A DNA stretch of 64,000 bases from Nonomuraea soli (GTDB lineage Bacteria > Actinomycetota > Actinomycetes > Streptosporangiales > Streptosporangiaceae): contig NZ_JACDUR010000009.1 in NCBI RefSeq assembly GCF_013761175.1, positions 434,001 through 498,000 of the forward strand. The letters are read 5' to 3'. Made by a program: the position numbers and the translations under genes. Each line of letters begins with the position of its first letter. Position 1 is the first letter of the stretch. The notes below the pieces were generated by a model. It had not been told where the DNA came from. It searched no databases and was given only the letters and a program-made list of their open reading frames with translations. Of this stretch, positions 43,098-52,085 are shown one piece after another.

Positions 43098-44051
43098 CTA
43101 GCCCTCCGACGGGTGGACGGCGGACTTGCCGCCCTCCCAGACGTTGTCGCGCCAGACGTTGCCCTTGCCGGAGCCGTCCCAGCCGGTCACCGGGCCCCAG
43201 AATCCGCCCTTGGGGAAGGGGTCGCGCAGGAACACGTTCCCGATGATCTTGATACCGGTGGGCGTGCCCTTCTTCCCGCCTCCGGCGTACAGGGCGTACC
43301 CGCCGCCGGCCAGGATGTTCTTCTCCACGATCGTGTCGCGGGGCACCCCGAAGTCCTGGAAGAGCGCGACCGCCGCCGTCTGCTTGACGGTGTTGATGAT
43401 CGTGTTGCGCCTGATCACCAGCGACAGGCCCTTCTGGGCCTCTCCCGTCGACAGGATCATGTCGACGTGGTCCTGCGGGAACTCCAGCGGGTCGTGGAAG
43501 TAGGAGTCCTCGATGAGCCCGTGGTCGGTCTGGATGCCGTTGGAGATCACCGAGATGTCGGTGCGCCGCACGGTGAGCATGCCGCCCTGGTTGAGGATGC
43601 CGAACTGCATCTGCTCGGTGCCGTTGCCGCGGATCTCGCTGTCGACGATGGTCAGCCCCGAGGCGCCCTTGCGCTGGATGACGCCCCAGTGGCCGACGTT
43701 GACGATGCGGCTGTTGCGGATCGTCACGTTGTCGGCCTGCACGGAGACCTCGCCCTCGATGTCGAGGCCGTCGAGCACGGTGCCGTCCTTGACGACCCTG
43801 ATCGAGCCGCGCTTGGACAGCTCCACACCGTCGGGCACGCCGGTGTTCGAGGCGTTCGGCCAGCCCTTCAGCTGCCCGGTGCGGTCCTTGGCCGGTGTGG
43901 CCGCCGGGCTGGTCGCGGGAGCGGCCGAGGCGGACGCAGACGTGGACGCCGACGCGGTCGCCGACGTCTGCGACACCGGCACCACGGTCGACGTCTGCGG
44001 TGTGCACGCCACCGCGGCCATGCAGACCAACGCCAGCCCCACGTTACGCAT
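43098..44051 (-). CDS. Beta-helix lipoprotein
   Basis: 317 residues from ATG 44051 (GGAG upstream). Signal peptide MRNVGLALVCMAAVAC with a lipobox-like AVAC, then a Ser/Ala/Thr-rich spacer, then right-handed parallel beta-helix repeats (about 75-300; GLDIEGEVSVQADNVTIRNS, RRNTIINTVKQTA). This fold is typical of polysaccharide lyases and related surface proteins. No catalytic residues can be assigned. It sits between obgE and proB, which are usually neighbours. Confidence 0.75.
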   Translation of the reverse strand: MRNVGLALVCMAAVACTPQTSTVVPVSQTSATASASTSASASAAPATSPAATPAKDRTGQLKGWPNASNTGVPDGVELSKRGSIRVVKDGTVLDGLDIEGEVSVQADNVTIRNSRIVNVGHWGVIQRKGASGLTIVDSEIRGNGTEQMQFGILNQGGMLTVRRTDISVISNGIQTDHGLIEDSYFHDPLEFPQDHVDMILSTGEAQKGLSLVIRRNTIINTVKQTAAVALFQDFGVPRDTIVEKNILAGGGYALYAGGGKKGTPTGIKIIGNVFLRDPFPKGGFWGPVTGWDGSGKGNVWRDNVWEGGKSAVHPSEG

Positions 44052-44165
44052 GCCCGGCTCCACCCGATGGACGACAAAGGATTGCCAGCACGCTCGCAGG
44101 CCGCCGATCACCCCGTCAAGGACAAACAGGACAATTGCTCTGCCAAGATCCGAGCGCTCCGGGAT

Positions 44166-45518
44166 CTAGCCTAGGCGGTTGTCGGTTCCCCGCGGCCCCT
44201 GCCGGACGGCTTCGGCATTCAGGGTCGGCTGCCAGTCGAAGATGTAGCCGTCCTCCATGGAGCCGATGATGACCTCGGCGCCCGCGGTCGCGCCCGCCTT
44301 GACCAGTTCCTGCTCGATGCCCAGCCGCTCCAGCCGGTCGGCCAGGTAGCCGACGGCCTCGTCGTTGGTGAAGTCGGTCTGCCGGATCCACCGCTCGGGC
44401 TTCTCCCCGGTCACCTGGAACTGGTTGTCGCTCACCTTGCGGACCGCGAAGCCGCTCTCGCCGAGCTGCTTGGGCCTGATCACCAGGCGCGTCGGCTCCT
44501 CGACCGGCTTGTTCGCCCGCGCCGCGGCCACCCACTCGCCCATCGCGAAGATGAACTCCTTGAGCCCCTCGTGCGTCGCCGCCGAGATCGTGAAGACCTT
44601 CAGGCCCTTCGCCTCGAACTCCGGCGTGACGATCTCCGCCAGCTCGCGCGCGTCGGGCACGTCGGCCTTGTTCAGCACCACCATGCGCGGCCGGTCCTCG
44701 AGCTCGCCGTAGGCGTGCAGCTCGTACTCGATCGCCTCGTAGTCGGAGATCGGGTCGCGTCCGGGCTCCATCGTCGCCATGTCGATGACGTGGACGAGCA
44801 TGTCGCAGCGCTCCACGTGGCGCAGGAACTCGTGGCCCAGGCCCTTGCCCTCGGAGGCGCCGGGAATCAGTCCGGGCACGTCGGCCACGGTGAACACGGT
44901 GTCGCCCGCCGACACCACGCCCAGGTTCGGCACCAGCGTCGTGAACGGGTAGTCGGCGATCTTCGGCTTGGCCGCCGAGATGGCCGCGATCAGCGACGAC
45001 TTGCCGGCGCTCGGGAAGCCCACCAGCGCCACGTCCGCGACGCTCTTCAGCTCCAGGACCACGTCGAGCGCGTCTCCGGGCTCGCCCAGCAGCGCGAAGC
45101 CGGGCGCCTTGCGCTTGGTCGAGGCCAGCGCGGCGTTGCCCAGACCGCCGGGACCGCCCTTGGCGATCACGTAGCGGGTGCCCGCGCCCACCAGGTCGAT
45201 CAGCACCTCGCCGGTGCGGGAGTCCTTGACCACGGTGCCGTTGGGCACCGACAGGATCACGTCGCCGCCGTTGGCGCCGTCGCGGTTGGCGCCCATGCCC
45301 TGCTTGCCGTTCTCCGCCTTGCGGTGCGGCCTGCGGTGGTACTCCAGGAGCGTCGCCGTGCTCGGGTCGACCTCGAGGATCACGTCGCCGCCGCGCCCGC
45401 CGTTGCCCCCGTCGGGGCCGCCGAGCGGCTTGAACTTCTCACGGTGCACGGAGGCGCAACCGTGCCCCCCATCGCCGGCTGTGATGTGCAGCACCACTTG
45501 GTCGATGAAGTCCGGCAT
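44166..45518 (-). CDS. obgE: Obg family GTPase
   Basis: 450 residues from ATG 45518. Gly-rich Obg domain (1-160), G1 GFPSAGKSS (167-175), the G3 region VADVPGLIPGASEGKGLG, G4 NKAD, and a C-terminal OCT domain (about 355-430). It acts in large-subunit assembly and the stress response. It is normally cotranscribed with rplU-rpmA; here a terminator and a long inverted repeat lie in the 449-nt gap, so it probably has its own promoter. Confidence 0.97.
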   Translation of the reverse strand: MPDFIDQVVLHITAGDGGHGCASVHREKFKPLGGPDGGNGGRGGDVILEVDPSTATLLEYHRRPHRKAENGKQGMGANRDGANGGDVILSVPNGTVVKDSRTGEVLIDLVGAGTRYVIAKGGPGGLGNAALASTKRKAPGFALLGEPGDALDVVLELKSVADVALVGFPSAGKSSLIAAISAAKPKIADYPFTTLVPNLGVVSAGDTVFTVADVPGLIPGASEGKGLGHEFLRHVERCDMLVHVIDMATMEPGRDPISDYEAIEYELHAYGELEDRPRMVVLNKADVPDARELAEIVTPEFEAKGLKVFTISAATHEGLKEFIFAMGEWVAAARANKPVEEPTRLVIRPKQLGESGFAVRKVSDNQFQVTGEKPERWIRQTDFTNDEAVGYLADRLERLGIEQELVKAGATAGAEVIIGSMEDGYIFDWQPTLNAEAVRQGPRGTDNRLG

Positions 45519-45633
45519 CGTCGCCCCCACTGTTCGCTCTCGCCCGGAGCTTCCGGGCCTGGTCCCGCGCGGCGATCCGCCGCACGCCACTGCCCCTCAT
45601 CCCGAGAGGCCCGCTTACGCGGTCCTGCTGTTG

Positions 45634-45889
45634 TACGGCACGCATGGGTCACCCCCACCCGCCGCACGGGGCCGGGGCCTGTCCAGGGAGACGGCCGGCC
45701 GGCGTGCGTGGCCGGCCGCCGTGACGATCCCCGTGGACGCCGCCCCTCTGAAGGTCTTCCCTCCAGGTGGGTGACGTCACCCCTTCCCGGCCGTCGCGTA
45801 ACGGCGGCCGGCCGCGCACGCCTCCTGGCCGTCTCCCTGGACGGAGCCCGGCCCCGTGCGGCGCCTGGGGGTGACCCATGCGTGCCGTA
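45634..45889. repeat. 256-bp long inverted repeat between rpmA and obgE
   Basis: Two 89-nt arms (45634-45722 and 45801-45889) match at 80 of 89 positions when one is reverse-complemented (aligned by hand). The outermost 24 positions are identical. The 78-nt centre contains the palindrome GGGTGACGTCACCC (45769-45782). No ORF is supported. It may be a miniature transposable element, a giant hairpin in the obgE leader, or a processing or recombination site. The rest of the 45519-45967 gap holds only the rpmA terminator. Confidence 0.9.
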
Positions 45890-45909
45890 AAGAAACCTGT
45901 GAACACAAA

Positions 45910-45945
45910 GATCGAGGGGCGGACCGGAAGATCCACCCCTCGATC
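45910..45945 (-). terminator. Terminator after rpmA
   Basis: 16-nt arms (45910-45925 and 45930-45945) with a 4-nt loop. As minus-strand RNA the two mismatched positions become U.G pairs, so the stem is complete in that direction only. It is followed by TTTGTGTTC. Confidence 0.8.
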
Positions 45946-45967
45946 GATAACGCCGTACGGCGCGAGA

Positions 45968-46225
45968 TTACTCCGCGACCGGGACGATGCTGACGGCCTT
46001 GCGGCCGCGCTTGAAGCCGAACTGCACGTGACCGGCGGTCAGCGCGAACAGCGTGTCGTCGCCACCACGGCCGACGTTGTCACCCGGGTGGAAGTGGGTG
46101 CCACGCTGACGCACGATGATCGTGCCGGCGTTGACGAGCTGACCACCGAAACGCTTGACACCGAGCCGCTGAGCGTTCGAGTCACGGCCGTTCCGGGTGG
46201 AGGATGCGCCCTTCTTGTGTGCCAT
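45968..46225 (-). CDS. rpmA: 50S ribosomal protein L27
   Basis: 85 residues beginning MAHKKGASSTRNGRDSNAQR, complete and typical. It has no N-terminal cleavage extension of the Firmicutes type. 15 nt after rplU. Confidence 0.99.
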   Translation of the reverse strand: MAHKKGASSTRNGRDSNAQRLGVKRFGGQLVNAGTIIVRQRGTHFHPGDNVGRGGDDTLFALTAGHVQFGFKRGRKAVSIVPVAE

Positions 46226-46240
46226 TTCTCAAACTCCCAA

Positions 46241-46543
46241 TCAGGCCTGGTTGATGCCGGTGACCTTGACCTGGGTGTACCGCTGGCGGTGACCCTGGCG
46301 CTTCTTGTAACCGGTCTTGTTCTTGTACTTGAGGATCCGGATCTTCGGACCCTTGGTCTCACCGAGGATCTCGGCCGCGACGGTGAACTTGCCCGCCTCG
46401 GTGGTCACATCACCATCGTTGACGACGAGGACCGTCGGCAGCGAAACGGTGGAACCGACCTCGCCGGCGACCTTGTCGATCTCAAGGACGTCACCGACGG
46501 AGACCTTCTGCTGCCTGCCGCCGCTACGGACGATCGCGTACAC
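46241..46543 (-). CDS. rplU: 50S ribosomal protein L21
   Basis: 100 residues from GTG 46543 (VYAIVRSGGRQQKVSVGD), with AAGGG upstream. The family signature KIRILKYKNKTGYKKRQGHRQ is present. The 177-nt gap upstream to rne contains a small hairpin on the minus strand (GGATGC and GCATCC around 8 nt, near 46570-46590) that could be an L21-type leader. A possible promoter has TACCCT near 46665-46670. Confidence 0.98.
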   Translation of the reverse strand: MYAIVRSGGRQQKVSVGDVLEIDKVAGEVGSTVSLPTVLVVNDGDVTTEAGKFTVAAEILGETKGPKIRILKYKNKTGYKKRQGHRQRYTQVKVTGINQA

Positions 46544-46720
46544 CGCGGAACCCTTCTGCTGAACTAATGGATGCTGCGCTCTGCATCCGGCTGGTTGTCG
46601 GTTAGCGACGAACCGGGTGGGCGCGCAAACAGGGCGCGCCACCAAGCGCACCGATTGACCAGGGTACCGGATGAACGGCACCCTCGTCGAACCGGACGGA
46701 TCGTCGGGCAGCCCGCCGAA

Positions 46721-49700
46721 TCAGTCGGCGGACTTGGCACGGCGGGAGCGTCGCCGCCCCCTGCCGGAAGTCTGGTTCGCGGAGTCGTCCTCGGTCGGGA
46801 CGTCCTCCAGCGCACCGGTCACAGTATCACGGTTCGGAGCCGCCGAAGCCGCGGACACCTTGTCCGCGACCGCCTTCTCCACCGCCATCTTGCCCTGCGT
46901 GCCGCGAGCCTCGGACTTGGCCTCCACCGGCTCGGTGGAGACGATCAGCCCACGCCCGTTGCAGCAGTCACACGGCGTCGAGAAGGCCTCCAGGAGGCCC
47001 TGTCCGACCCGCTTACGCGTCATCTGCACAAGACCCAGCGAAGTCACCTCCGCGACCTGGTGCTTGGTCCTGTCGCGCGCCAGGCACTCCAGGAGCCTGC
47101 GCAGGACCAGGTCCCGGTTGGACTCCAGGACCATGTCGATGAAGTCGATCACGATGATGCCGCCGATGTCGCGCAGCCGCAGCTGGCGCACGATCTCCTC
47201 GGCCGCCTCCAGGTTGTTCCTGGTGACCGTCTCCTCCAGGTTGCCGCCCTGGCCGGTGAACTTGCCGGTGTTGACGTCGACCACGGTCATGGCCTCGGTC
47301 CTGTCGATCACCAGCGAGCCGCCGCTGGGCAGCCAGACCTTGCGGTCGAGCGCCTTGCCCAGCTGCTCGTCGACGCGATAGTGCGCGAAGACGTCGCCCT
47401 CGGACTCGTCCCACCTCGACAGGCGGTCCTCCAGGTGCGGCGCGACGTAGCGCACGTACTCCTCGACCGTCTCCCAGGCCTCCTCGTCCTGCACGACCAG
47501 CGAGGAGAAGTCCTCGTTGAAGACGTCGCGCACGACCCGGATGGTCAGGTCGGGCTCGGCCGACAGCAGCTCGGGCGGCGAGGCCGACTTGGCCTTCTTC
47601 TGGATGTTCTCCCACTGCGCCGACAACCTCGCCACGTCGCGGCCGAGCTCCTCCTCCGAGGCGCCCTCCGCGGCCGTGCGGACGATCACGCCGGCGTTCT
47701 CCGGCATGACCTTCTTCAGGATGCTCTTCAGGCGCGTGCGCTCCTTGTCGGGGAGCTTGCGGCTGATGCCGGTCATCGAGCCGTCGGGCACGTAGACCAG
47801 GTAGCGGCCGGGCAGCGAGATCTGGCTCGTGAGCCTGGCGCCCTTGTGGCCGATCGGGTCCTTGGTGACCTGCACCAGCACCGACTGGCCGGACTTCAGC
47901 GCGGTCTCGATGCGCTTGGGCTGGCCCTCGAGGCCGGCGGTGTCGAAGTTGACCTCACCGGCGTACAGGACGGCGTTGCGGCCCTTGCCGATGTCGACGA
48001 AGGCGGCCTCCATGGAGGGCAGCACGTTCTGGACCTTGCCCAGGTAGACGTTGCCCACGTACGACTGCGAGGCCTCGCGGTTGACGTAGTGCTCGACCAG
48101 CACGCCGTCCTCCAGCACCGCGATCTGCGTGCGGTCGCCGATGCGGCGCACGACCATCATGCGGTCGACGGCCTCGCGCCGGGCCAGGAACTCCGACTCG
48201 GTGATGATCGGCGGACGGCGGCGGCCCAGCTCACGGCCCTCGCGGCGGCGCTGCTTCTTGGCCTCCAGGCGCGTTGAGCCCCTGACGCTCTGCACACCGT
48301 CGGCGGCCACGTCGAGCAGGGCCGCGGCCCGGCCGCTACGCGGCGCGCGGATGCGCACGACCGTGTTCGGCGGGTCGTCGGCGGTCGTGGCGTCTTCGGA
48401 GTCGTCGCCCCGGCGGCGACGGCGACGGCGGCGGCGGGAACCGACACCCGACTCCTCGTCGCTGTCGGCCTCGGCGCTCTCCTCCTCGGGACCCTCGTCC
48501 CCGTCCTCGGAGTCGTCGGCGTCGTCACGCTCGCGGGCCTTGCCACGGCCCCTGCCGCCACGACGGCGGCGACGGCGGCGGCTGCCGGACTCCTCGCGGT
48601 CGAGGTCGTCGCCCTCGTCACCCTCGTCGTCGCCCTCGTCGAGCTCCGCCTCGTCGGCCTCGGCGGGCGCCGGAGCGGGGACGGGGACGGGCACGGGCAC
48701 GACCGGCTCGACCCGGGCGGGGATCGCCTGGGTGGGGTCGGGCGCCTGGAACAGCGGGGTGAAGATCGCGGCGGGGCGCTGGAACGTCGCTCCGGGCTGC
48801 TCCGCGCCCCTGGCGGAGAAGCCGAAGGGGTCGGCGAGCAGTCCGGGACGGTCGATGGGCTCCACGTCGAGGTCCTCGCCCGCGGGCTCGTCGTCGAGCG
48901 GCTCGTCCTCGGGCAGCTCTTCGAGGATGTCGCCGGTCACGGGCTCACCGGCCCGCCGCGCGTCGGGAGCGCCCACACCCTCGGCCGCGTCCTCGTCGTC
49001 GTCGGCGCCGAGCGCGGCCTTGATGGCACCGGCCTTCCCGCCCCGGGTGGTCCTGGTCGCGGCCGCCTTACGCGTGCGGCGCGTGGTGCCGGCCGGAACC
49101 TCGTCCTCTGCCGCCGCCACCGCCTCGATCGCCGACTCCAGCACCGACTCGGCGACGGACTCCGGCACGGCCTTCTTCCGCGAGCGGGTGCGCTTGACGG
49201 GCGCCTCCTCAACAGCCTCACCGGCCGAGGCAGAACCACCGGCCACCGAACCAGCCGCCACCGAACCACCGGCCGCAGAACCGGCCGCCGCGGAACCACC
49301 CGCCGTCGAACCGGACGCCGCAGAACCGGACGCCGTGGAATCGGCCATCACGGGACCCGCCGTCATGGACCCTGCCGACGTCGAACCCGCCGACGTGGCG
49401 ATGTCGTCCGCCGGAGCGGCCTTGGCCCGCCGGGCCCGGCCCTTGCTCGCCGGAGCCGGAGCGCTCGCCGCCTCGACGACGGCGGCACTGCCCGCGGTCG
49501 TCGTCACCACGGGCGCGGCGCCCTCGTCGACCTCGGGAGGCGGCCCCGCGGCCCTGGTCGCCTTGCGGACCGGCGCGGCCGAAGCCGCGGGCTCCTCGAC
49601 GAGCGAGGCACTCCCCCCGGTCGTGGCGGCGGCCTCAGAGACGGCCTCAGCGGCCTCGGCGGCCTCGGCCTTCTTGGTCGTACGGCGGCGCGTGGTGGCG

Positions 49701-49873
49701 GCCTTCTTCGGCTTCGCCTCCTCGGCCCCTCCCCCGACGACGATCACGCTCGGCGTGTCGTCGGGCGGAGCCCCGGCCGGCCTGCTGGCCGAGCGGCGCC
49801 GCGTCGCACTGGTTTCTTCACTTGTGTCCCCGTCGGTGCTTGCCGCACCGGCGTTGGGCTCGTTGTCGAGCAT
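46721..49873 (-). CDS. rne: Ribonuclease E/G with long low-complexity N-terminal region
   Basis: 1050 residues. The N-terminal half (1-560) is disordered: Ala/Ser/Gly repeats (around 175-220), an acidic block, and Arg clusters such as SRRRRRRRGGRGRGK. The catalytic half has an S1 domain (about 595-690; YVGNVYLGKVQNVLPSMEAAF), the DNase I-like site with Asp in VVDVNTGKF (about 866) and IIVIDFID (about 909), and the zinc-link cysteines in TPCDCCNGRG (about 969). It initiates mRNA decay and rRNA processing. Actinobacterial RNase E places its scaffold region N-terminally like this. Confidence 0.96.
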   Translation of the reverse strand: MLDNEPNAGAASTDGDTSEETSATRRRSASRPAGAPPDDTPSVIVVGGGAEEAKPKKAATTRRRTTKKAEAAEAAEAVSEAAATTGGSASLVEEPAASAAPVRKATRAAGPPPEVDEGAAPVVTTTAGSAAVVEAASAPAPASKGRARRAKAAPADDIATSAGSTSAGSMTAGPVMADSTASGSAASGSTAGGSAAAGSAAGGSVAAGSVAGGSASAGEAVEEAPVKRTRSRKKAVPESVAESVLESAIEAVAAAEDEVPAGTTRRTRKAAATRTTRGGKAGAIKAALGADDDEDAAEGVGAPDARRAGEPVTGDILEELPEDEPLDDEPAGEDLDVEPIDRPGLLADPFGFSARGAEQPGATFQRPAAIFTPLFQAPDPTQAIPARVEPVVPVPVPVPAPAPAEADEAELDEGDDEGDEGDDLDREESGSRRRRRRRGGRGRGKARERDDADDSEDGDEGPEEESAEADSDEESGVGSRRRRRRRRRGDDSEDATTADDPPNTVVRIRAPRSGRAAALLDVAADGVQSVRGSTRLEAKKQRRREGRELGRRRPPIITESEFLARREAVDRMMVVRRIGDRTQIAVLEDGVLVEHYVNREASQSYVGNVYLGKVQNVLPSMEAAFVDIGKGRNAVLYAGEVNFDTAGLEGQPKRIETALKSGQSVLVQVTKDPIGHKGARLTSQISLPGRYLVYVPDGSMTGISRKLPDKERTRLKSILKKVMPENAGVIVRTAAEGASEEELGRDVARLSAQWENIQKKAKSASPPELLSAEPDLTIRVVRDVFNEDFSSLVVQDEEAWETVEEYVRYVAPHLEDRLSRWDESEGDVFAHYRVDEQLGKALDRKVWLPSGGSLVIDRTEAMTVVDVNTGKFTGQGGNLEETVTRNNLEAAEEIVRQLRLRDIGGIIVIDFIDMVLESNRDLVLRRLLECLARDRTKHQVAEVTSLGLVQMTRKRVGQGLLEAFSTPCDCCNGRGLIVSTEPVEAKSEARGTQGKMAVEKAVADKVSAASAAPNRDTVTGALEDVPTEDDSANQTSGRGRRRSRRAKSAD

Positions 49874-50051
49874 GCGGGCGTTCTCCCGTCAGCCCCCGGG
49901 CGCAGGGTCTGCGCCGCGCAGAGGCATTCGTGTTTCGTTGTCCGCCCGTGTCCCCCGTGAGGGAGGCGCGGGCGCCAAGTTCTGTCAGCCGGCCGCGCCC
50001 GGGGGCACGACCTGGCGAGCACCGGCATCCGACAAGTCGGACGAGGCCCGC

Positions 50052-50843
50052 CTAACCGCCGACGTGCTCGTCCGCCGGTCCCGCGTCGCCGCCGCGCGTG
50101 GTATCGCGGTCAAGGTCGAACGGGTCGGCAGGCTCACCGGTCGCATCGAGCGGCCCCTGCGCCAGCCTGGTTACCTCGGGGGGAACCGGCGGCGCGAAGT
50201 CGGCCACATGACGCAAACCTGCGAGCACGTCGTCGGGTCGAACGGCAGGAGTCACGTGCCGCACAACCATGCGCAGTATGACACACGACTGCCCGGGCAC
50301 CTGAGCTGCGGTTCTCCGTGTTTCCCCTGCAGTTGCCGTTTCTCCTGCAGTTGCCTCGATGGTTCCCGAAACCACCTCAAGTGCCAGCACCGCCTCGCGC
50401 GCGTCGAAACGACGCATGCCCTTCTTGGTCAGGCGCTCGACCTCGACGACCTCCGCCGCGAGGAACTTCTCCACCGCGACCAGTGCCGACCCCGCGTCGG
50501 CTCCGGGCAGGCGGAGCTCCCACACCGATGCCTCCAGCCGTTCGGCGAAGCCGGACGAGCGCGCCTCGACGACGTCGAGCACGTCGATGCCGGGCGGCAG
50601 GGACGCGTCGAGGTCAGCGCGCAGCCGACCAGGGTCGCACGGCTCGGTGACGCCGATCTCGAGATACTCGGCCTCGCTGGCGACGCCGGTCGGCGCCGCA
50701 CCCGCGTAGGAGATCTTGGGGTGGGGTGAGAAGCCCGCGCTGAAGGCCACCGGGATACCGGCACGGCGGACCGCCCGCTCCACAGCCCGCGAGATGTCGC
50801 GGTGGCTGGTGAAACGCAGGCGGCCGCGCTTGGCGTAGCGCAC
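50052..50843 (-). CDS. TIGR03936/DUF2344 protein
   Basis: 263 residues from GTG 50843. N-terminal RYAKRGRLRFTSHRDISRAVERAVRRA and FSAGFSPHPKISYAGAAPTGV are diagnostic. The frame stays open about 60 nt upstream, but there is no standard start there. The family is normally encoded beside, or fused to, the B12-type radical SAM protein TIGR03960. Here that partner lies 3.6 kb away at 54493, separated by an island on the other strand. Function unknown; it is thought to work with the radical SAM partner. Confidence 0.88.
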   Translation of the reverse strand: MRYAKRGRLRFTSHRDISRAVERAVRRAGIPVAFSAGFSPHPKISYAGAAPTGVASEAEYLEIGVTEPCDPGRLRADLDASLPPGIDVLDVVEARSSGFAERLEASVWELRLPGADAGSALVAVEKFLAAEVVEVERLTKKGMRRFDAREAVLALEVVSGTIEATAGETATAGETRRTAAQVPGQSCVILRMVVRHVTPAVRPDDVLAGLRHVADFAPPVPPEVTRLAQGPLDATGEPADPFDLDRDTTRGGDAGPADEHVGG

Positions 50844-50985
50844 ACGCAGGCGCTGCGCCGTCGGCGCGGGGGCGGGCCCTTCGGGAACAGCTTTCAGAGC
50901 GATGTCTTCCTTCCAGAGTCAGAGTTACTTCTCTTCAGGATAAGGCCGCGACCGAGCCGCGAACCCCGCCCTGACCTCCAAGATC

Positions 50986-51015
50986 TTGACCAGCCTCGGA
51001 CGATTCTCACATATT
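50986..51015 (+). promoter_or_regulatory. Promoter of the E1-like island
   Basis: TTGACC (50986-50991), 18-nt spacer, CATATT (51010-51015), then GTG at 51022, 7 nt after the -10. This fits a leaderless transcript. Confidence 0.65.
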
Positions 51016-51021
51016 GGTCAA

Positions 51022-51925
51022 GTGCGCCTACCCCGCGTGAAGCCCGAGCACCACCCCCACCGGCTGGCAAGCGGCACCGTCCGTCTCGGCGGCGCCCTGT
51101 ACGGCGTCGCGTCGGACATCGACGACCCGCACGGCTGGGCGTGGACCGCCCTCACTCTCCTGGACGGCACGCGTACCCCGGAGCATGTCGCCAGGGAGCT
51201 GGCCGAGCACCATCCCGAGCTCGACAGGGACGACGCGGACGGCATCGTGGAGGCCCTGCTGGAGTCCGGCCACATCGAGGAGGCCGACCCGCCCGCCTGC
51301 CCGGAGCTCACCGAGGCCGAGCAGCAGCGGCACCGCCGTACCCGCGACTACTTCCGCTGGGTGGACCGTACGCCGCGCGCGCACGGCTGGGAGGCGCAGG
51401 TGATGCTCAAGCGCTCGTCCGCCGTGGTCGTCGGCCTCGGCGGCACCGGCGGGCACGCCGCGTGGTCGCTGGCCGCCTCCGGCGTGGGCAGGCTGCACCT
51501 GGTCGACCCCGACGTGGTGGAGCTGTCGAATCTCAACCGCCAGGTGCTCTACACCGAGGCCGACGTCGGCAGGCCCAAGGCTGAGGCGGCCGAGCAGGCG
51601 CTCGGGCGGGTCAACTCCGGCGTCGAGCTGTCGCATTCCCGCTAGAGGGTGGACGGGCCCGGCGAGCTGGCCGGGCTGGTCGAGGACTTCGACGTCCTGG
51701 TGTTGTGCGCGGACGAGCCGCGCGAGCCGTACGGCATCCGCGACGGCGGGCCTGTCGGGCCAGCTGGTCGCGCACGACACGATCGCGCTGCTCACCGGAA
51801 CGTTGCCGGGCCCGCCCGGCTATTTCCACGGCCTCACGCTGCTCGATCCCGACGAGCACGTCTACGCGCGCCATTCCAGTAAGACCGATTGTCAGATTTG
51901 TGGTGTTGCTCCGAAAAGATACTGA
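51022..51925 (+). pseudogene. Decayed ThiF/E1-like adenylyltransferase
   Basis: The first frame gives 207 residues: an N-terminal domain (10-90; HRLASGTVRLGGALYGV, then LLDGTRTPEHVARELAEHH) of a kind seen in RiPP cyclodehydratase-associated E1 proteins. The Rossmann part follows: GLGGTGG (138-144), VDPDVVELSNLNRQVLYTEADVG (about 161-183). TAG at 51643 interrupts it. The same frame continues ELAGLVEDFDVLVLCADEPREPYGIR. The match then jumps to another frame (from about 51743: TAGLSGQLVAHDTIALLTG) and ends with CQIC. The segment expected between these blocks is missing. So there is one nonsense codon plus a deletion with frameshift. Only a truncated protein could be made. Confidence 0.75.
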
Positions 51926-51974
51926 TCATATGGTCACGATGATCCCGATACCCCTTGATCGGCAAGGAGAGAGC

Positions 51975-52085
51975 ATGAGCAAGCCCACTCCGAAGGCGGG
52001 CGGCCACTTCCGCCCTCCCTTTTCCGGAAAGGACGGTATGACCAGGTGCTGGACCGCATCCGCCAGGCCCCAGGGATGCAGCTGA
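51975..52085 (+). CDS. 36-codon ORF in the E1/M50 island
   Basis: ATG 51975 has GGAGAGAG directly upstream. The peptide starts MSKPTPKAGGHFRPPFSGKD and ends in a Cys/Trp-containing stretch RCWTASARPQGCS. It overlaps the next gene by 40 nt in another frame. Two readings: a true short peptide, possibly a precursor, translationally coupled to the DUF6879-like gene; or the N-terminus of that gene split by a one-base frameshift near 52037, since the other frame continues YDQVLDRIRQAPG. Confidence 0.45.
   Translation: MSKPTPKAGGHFRPPFSGKDGMTRCWTASARPQGCS

Noticed and set aside
45439..45936. Several frames across the rpmA-obgE gap
   Set aside because: They run through the long inverted repeat and terminator in both directions, lack ribosome-binding sites and have biased shadow compositions.
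50844..50910. Upstream extension of DUF2344 starting at a CTG or ATC codon after GGAAGGAAG
   Set aside because: The frame is open and an RBS-like sequence exists, but neither codon is a standard start; kept as a note only.
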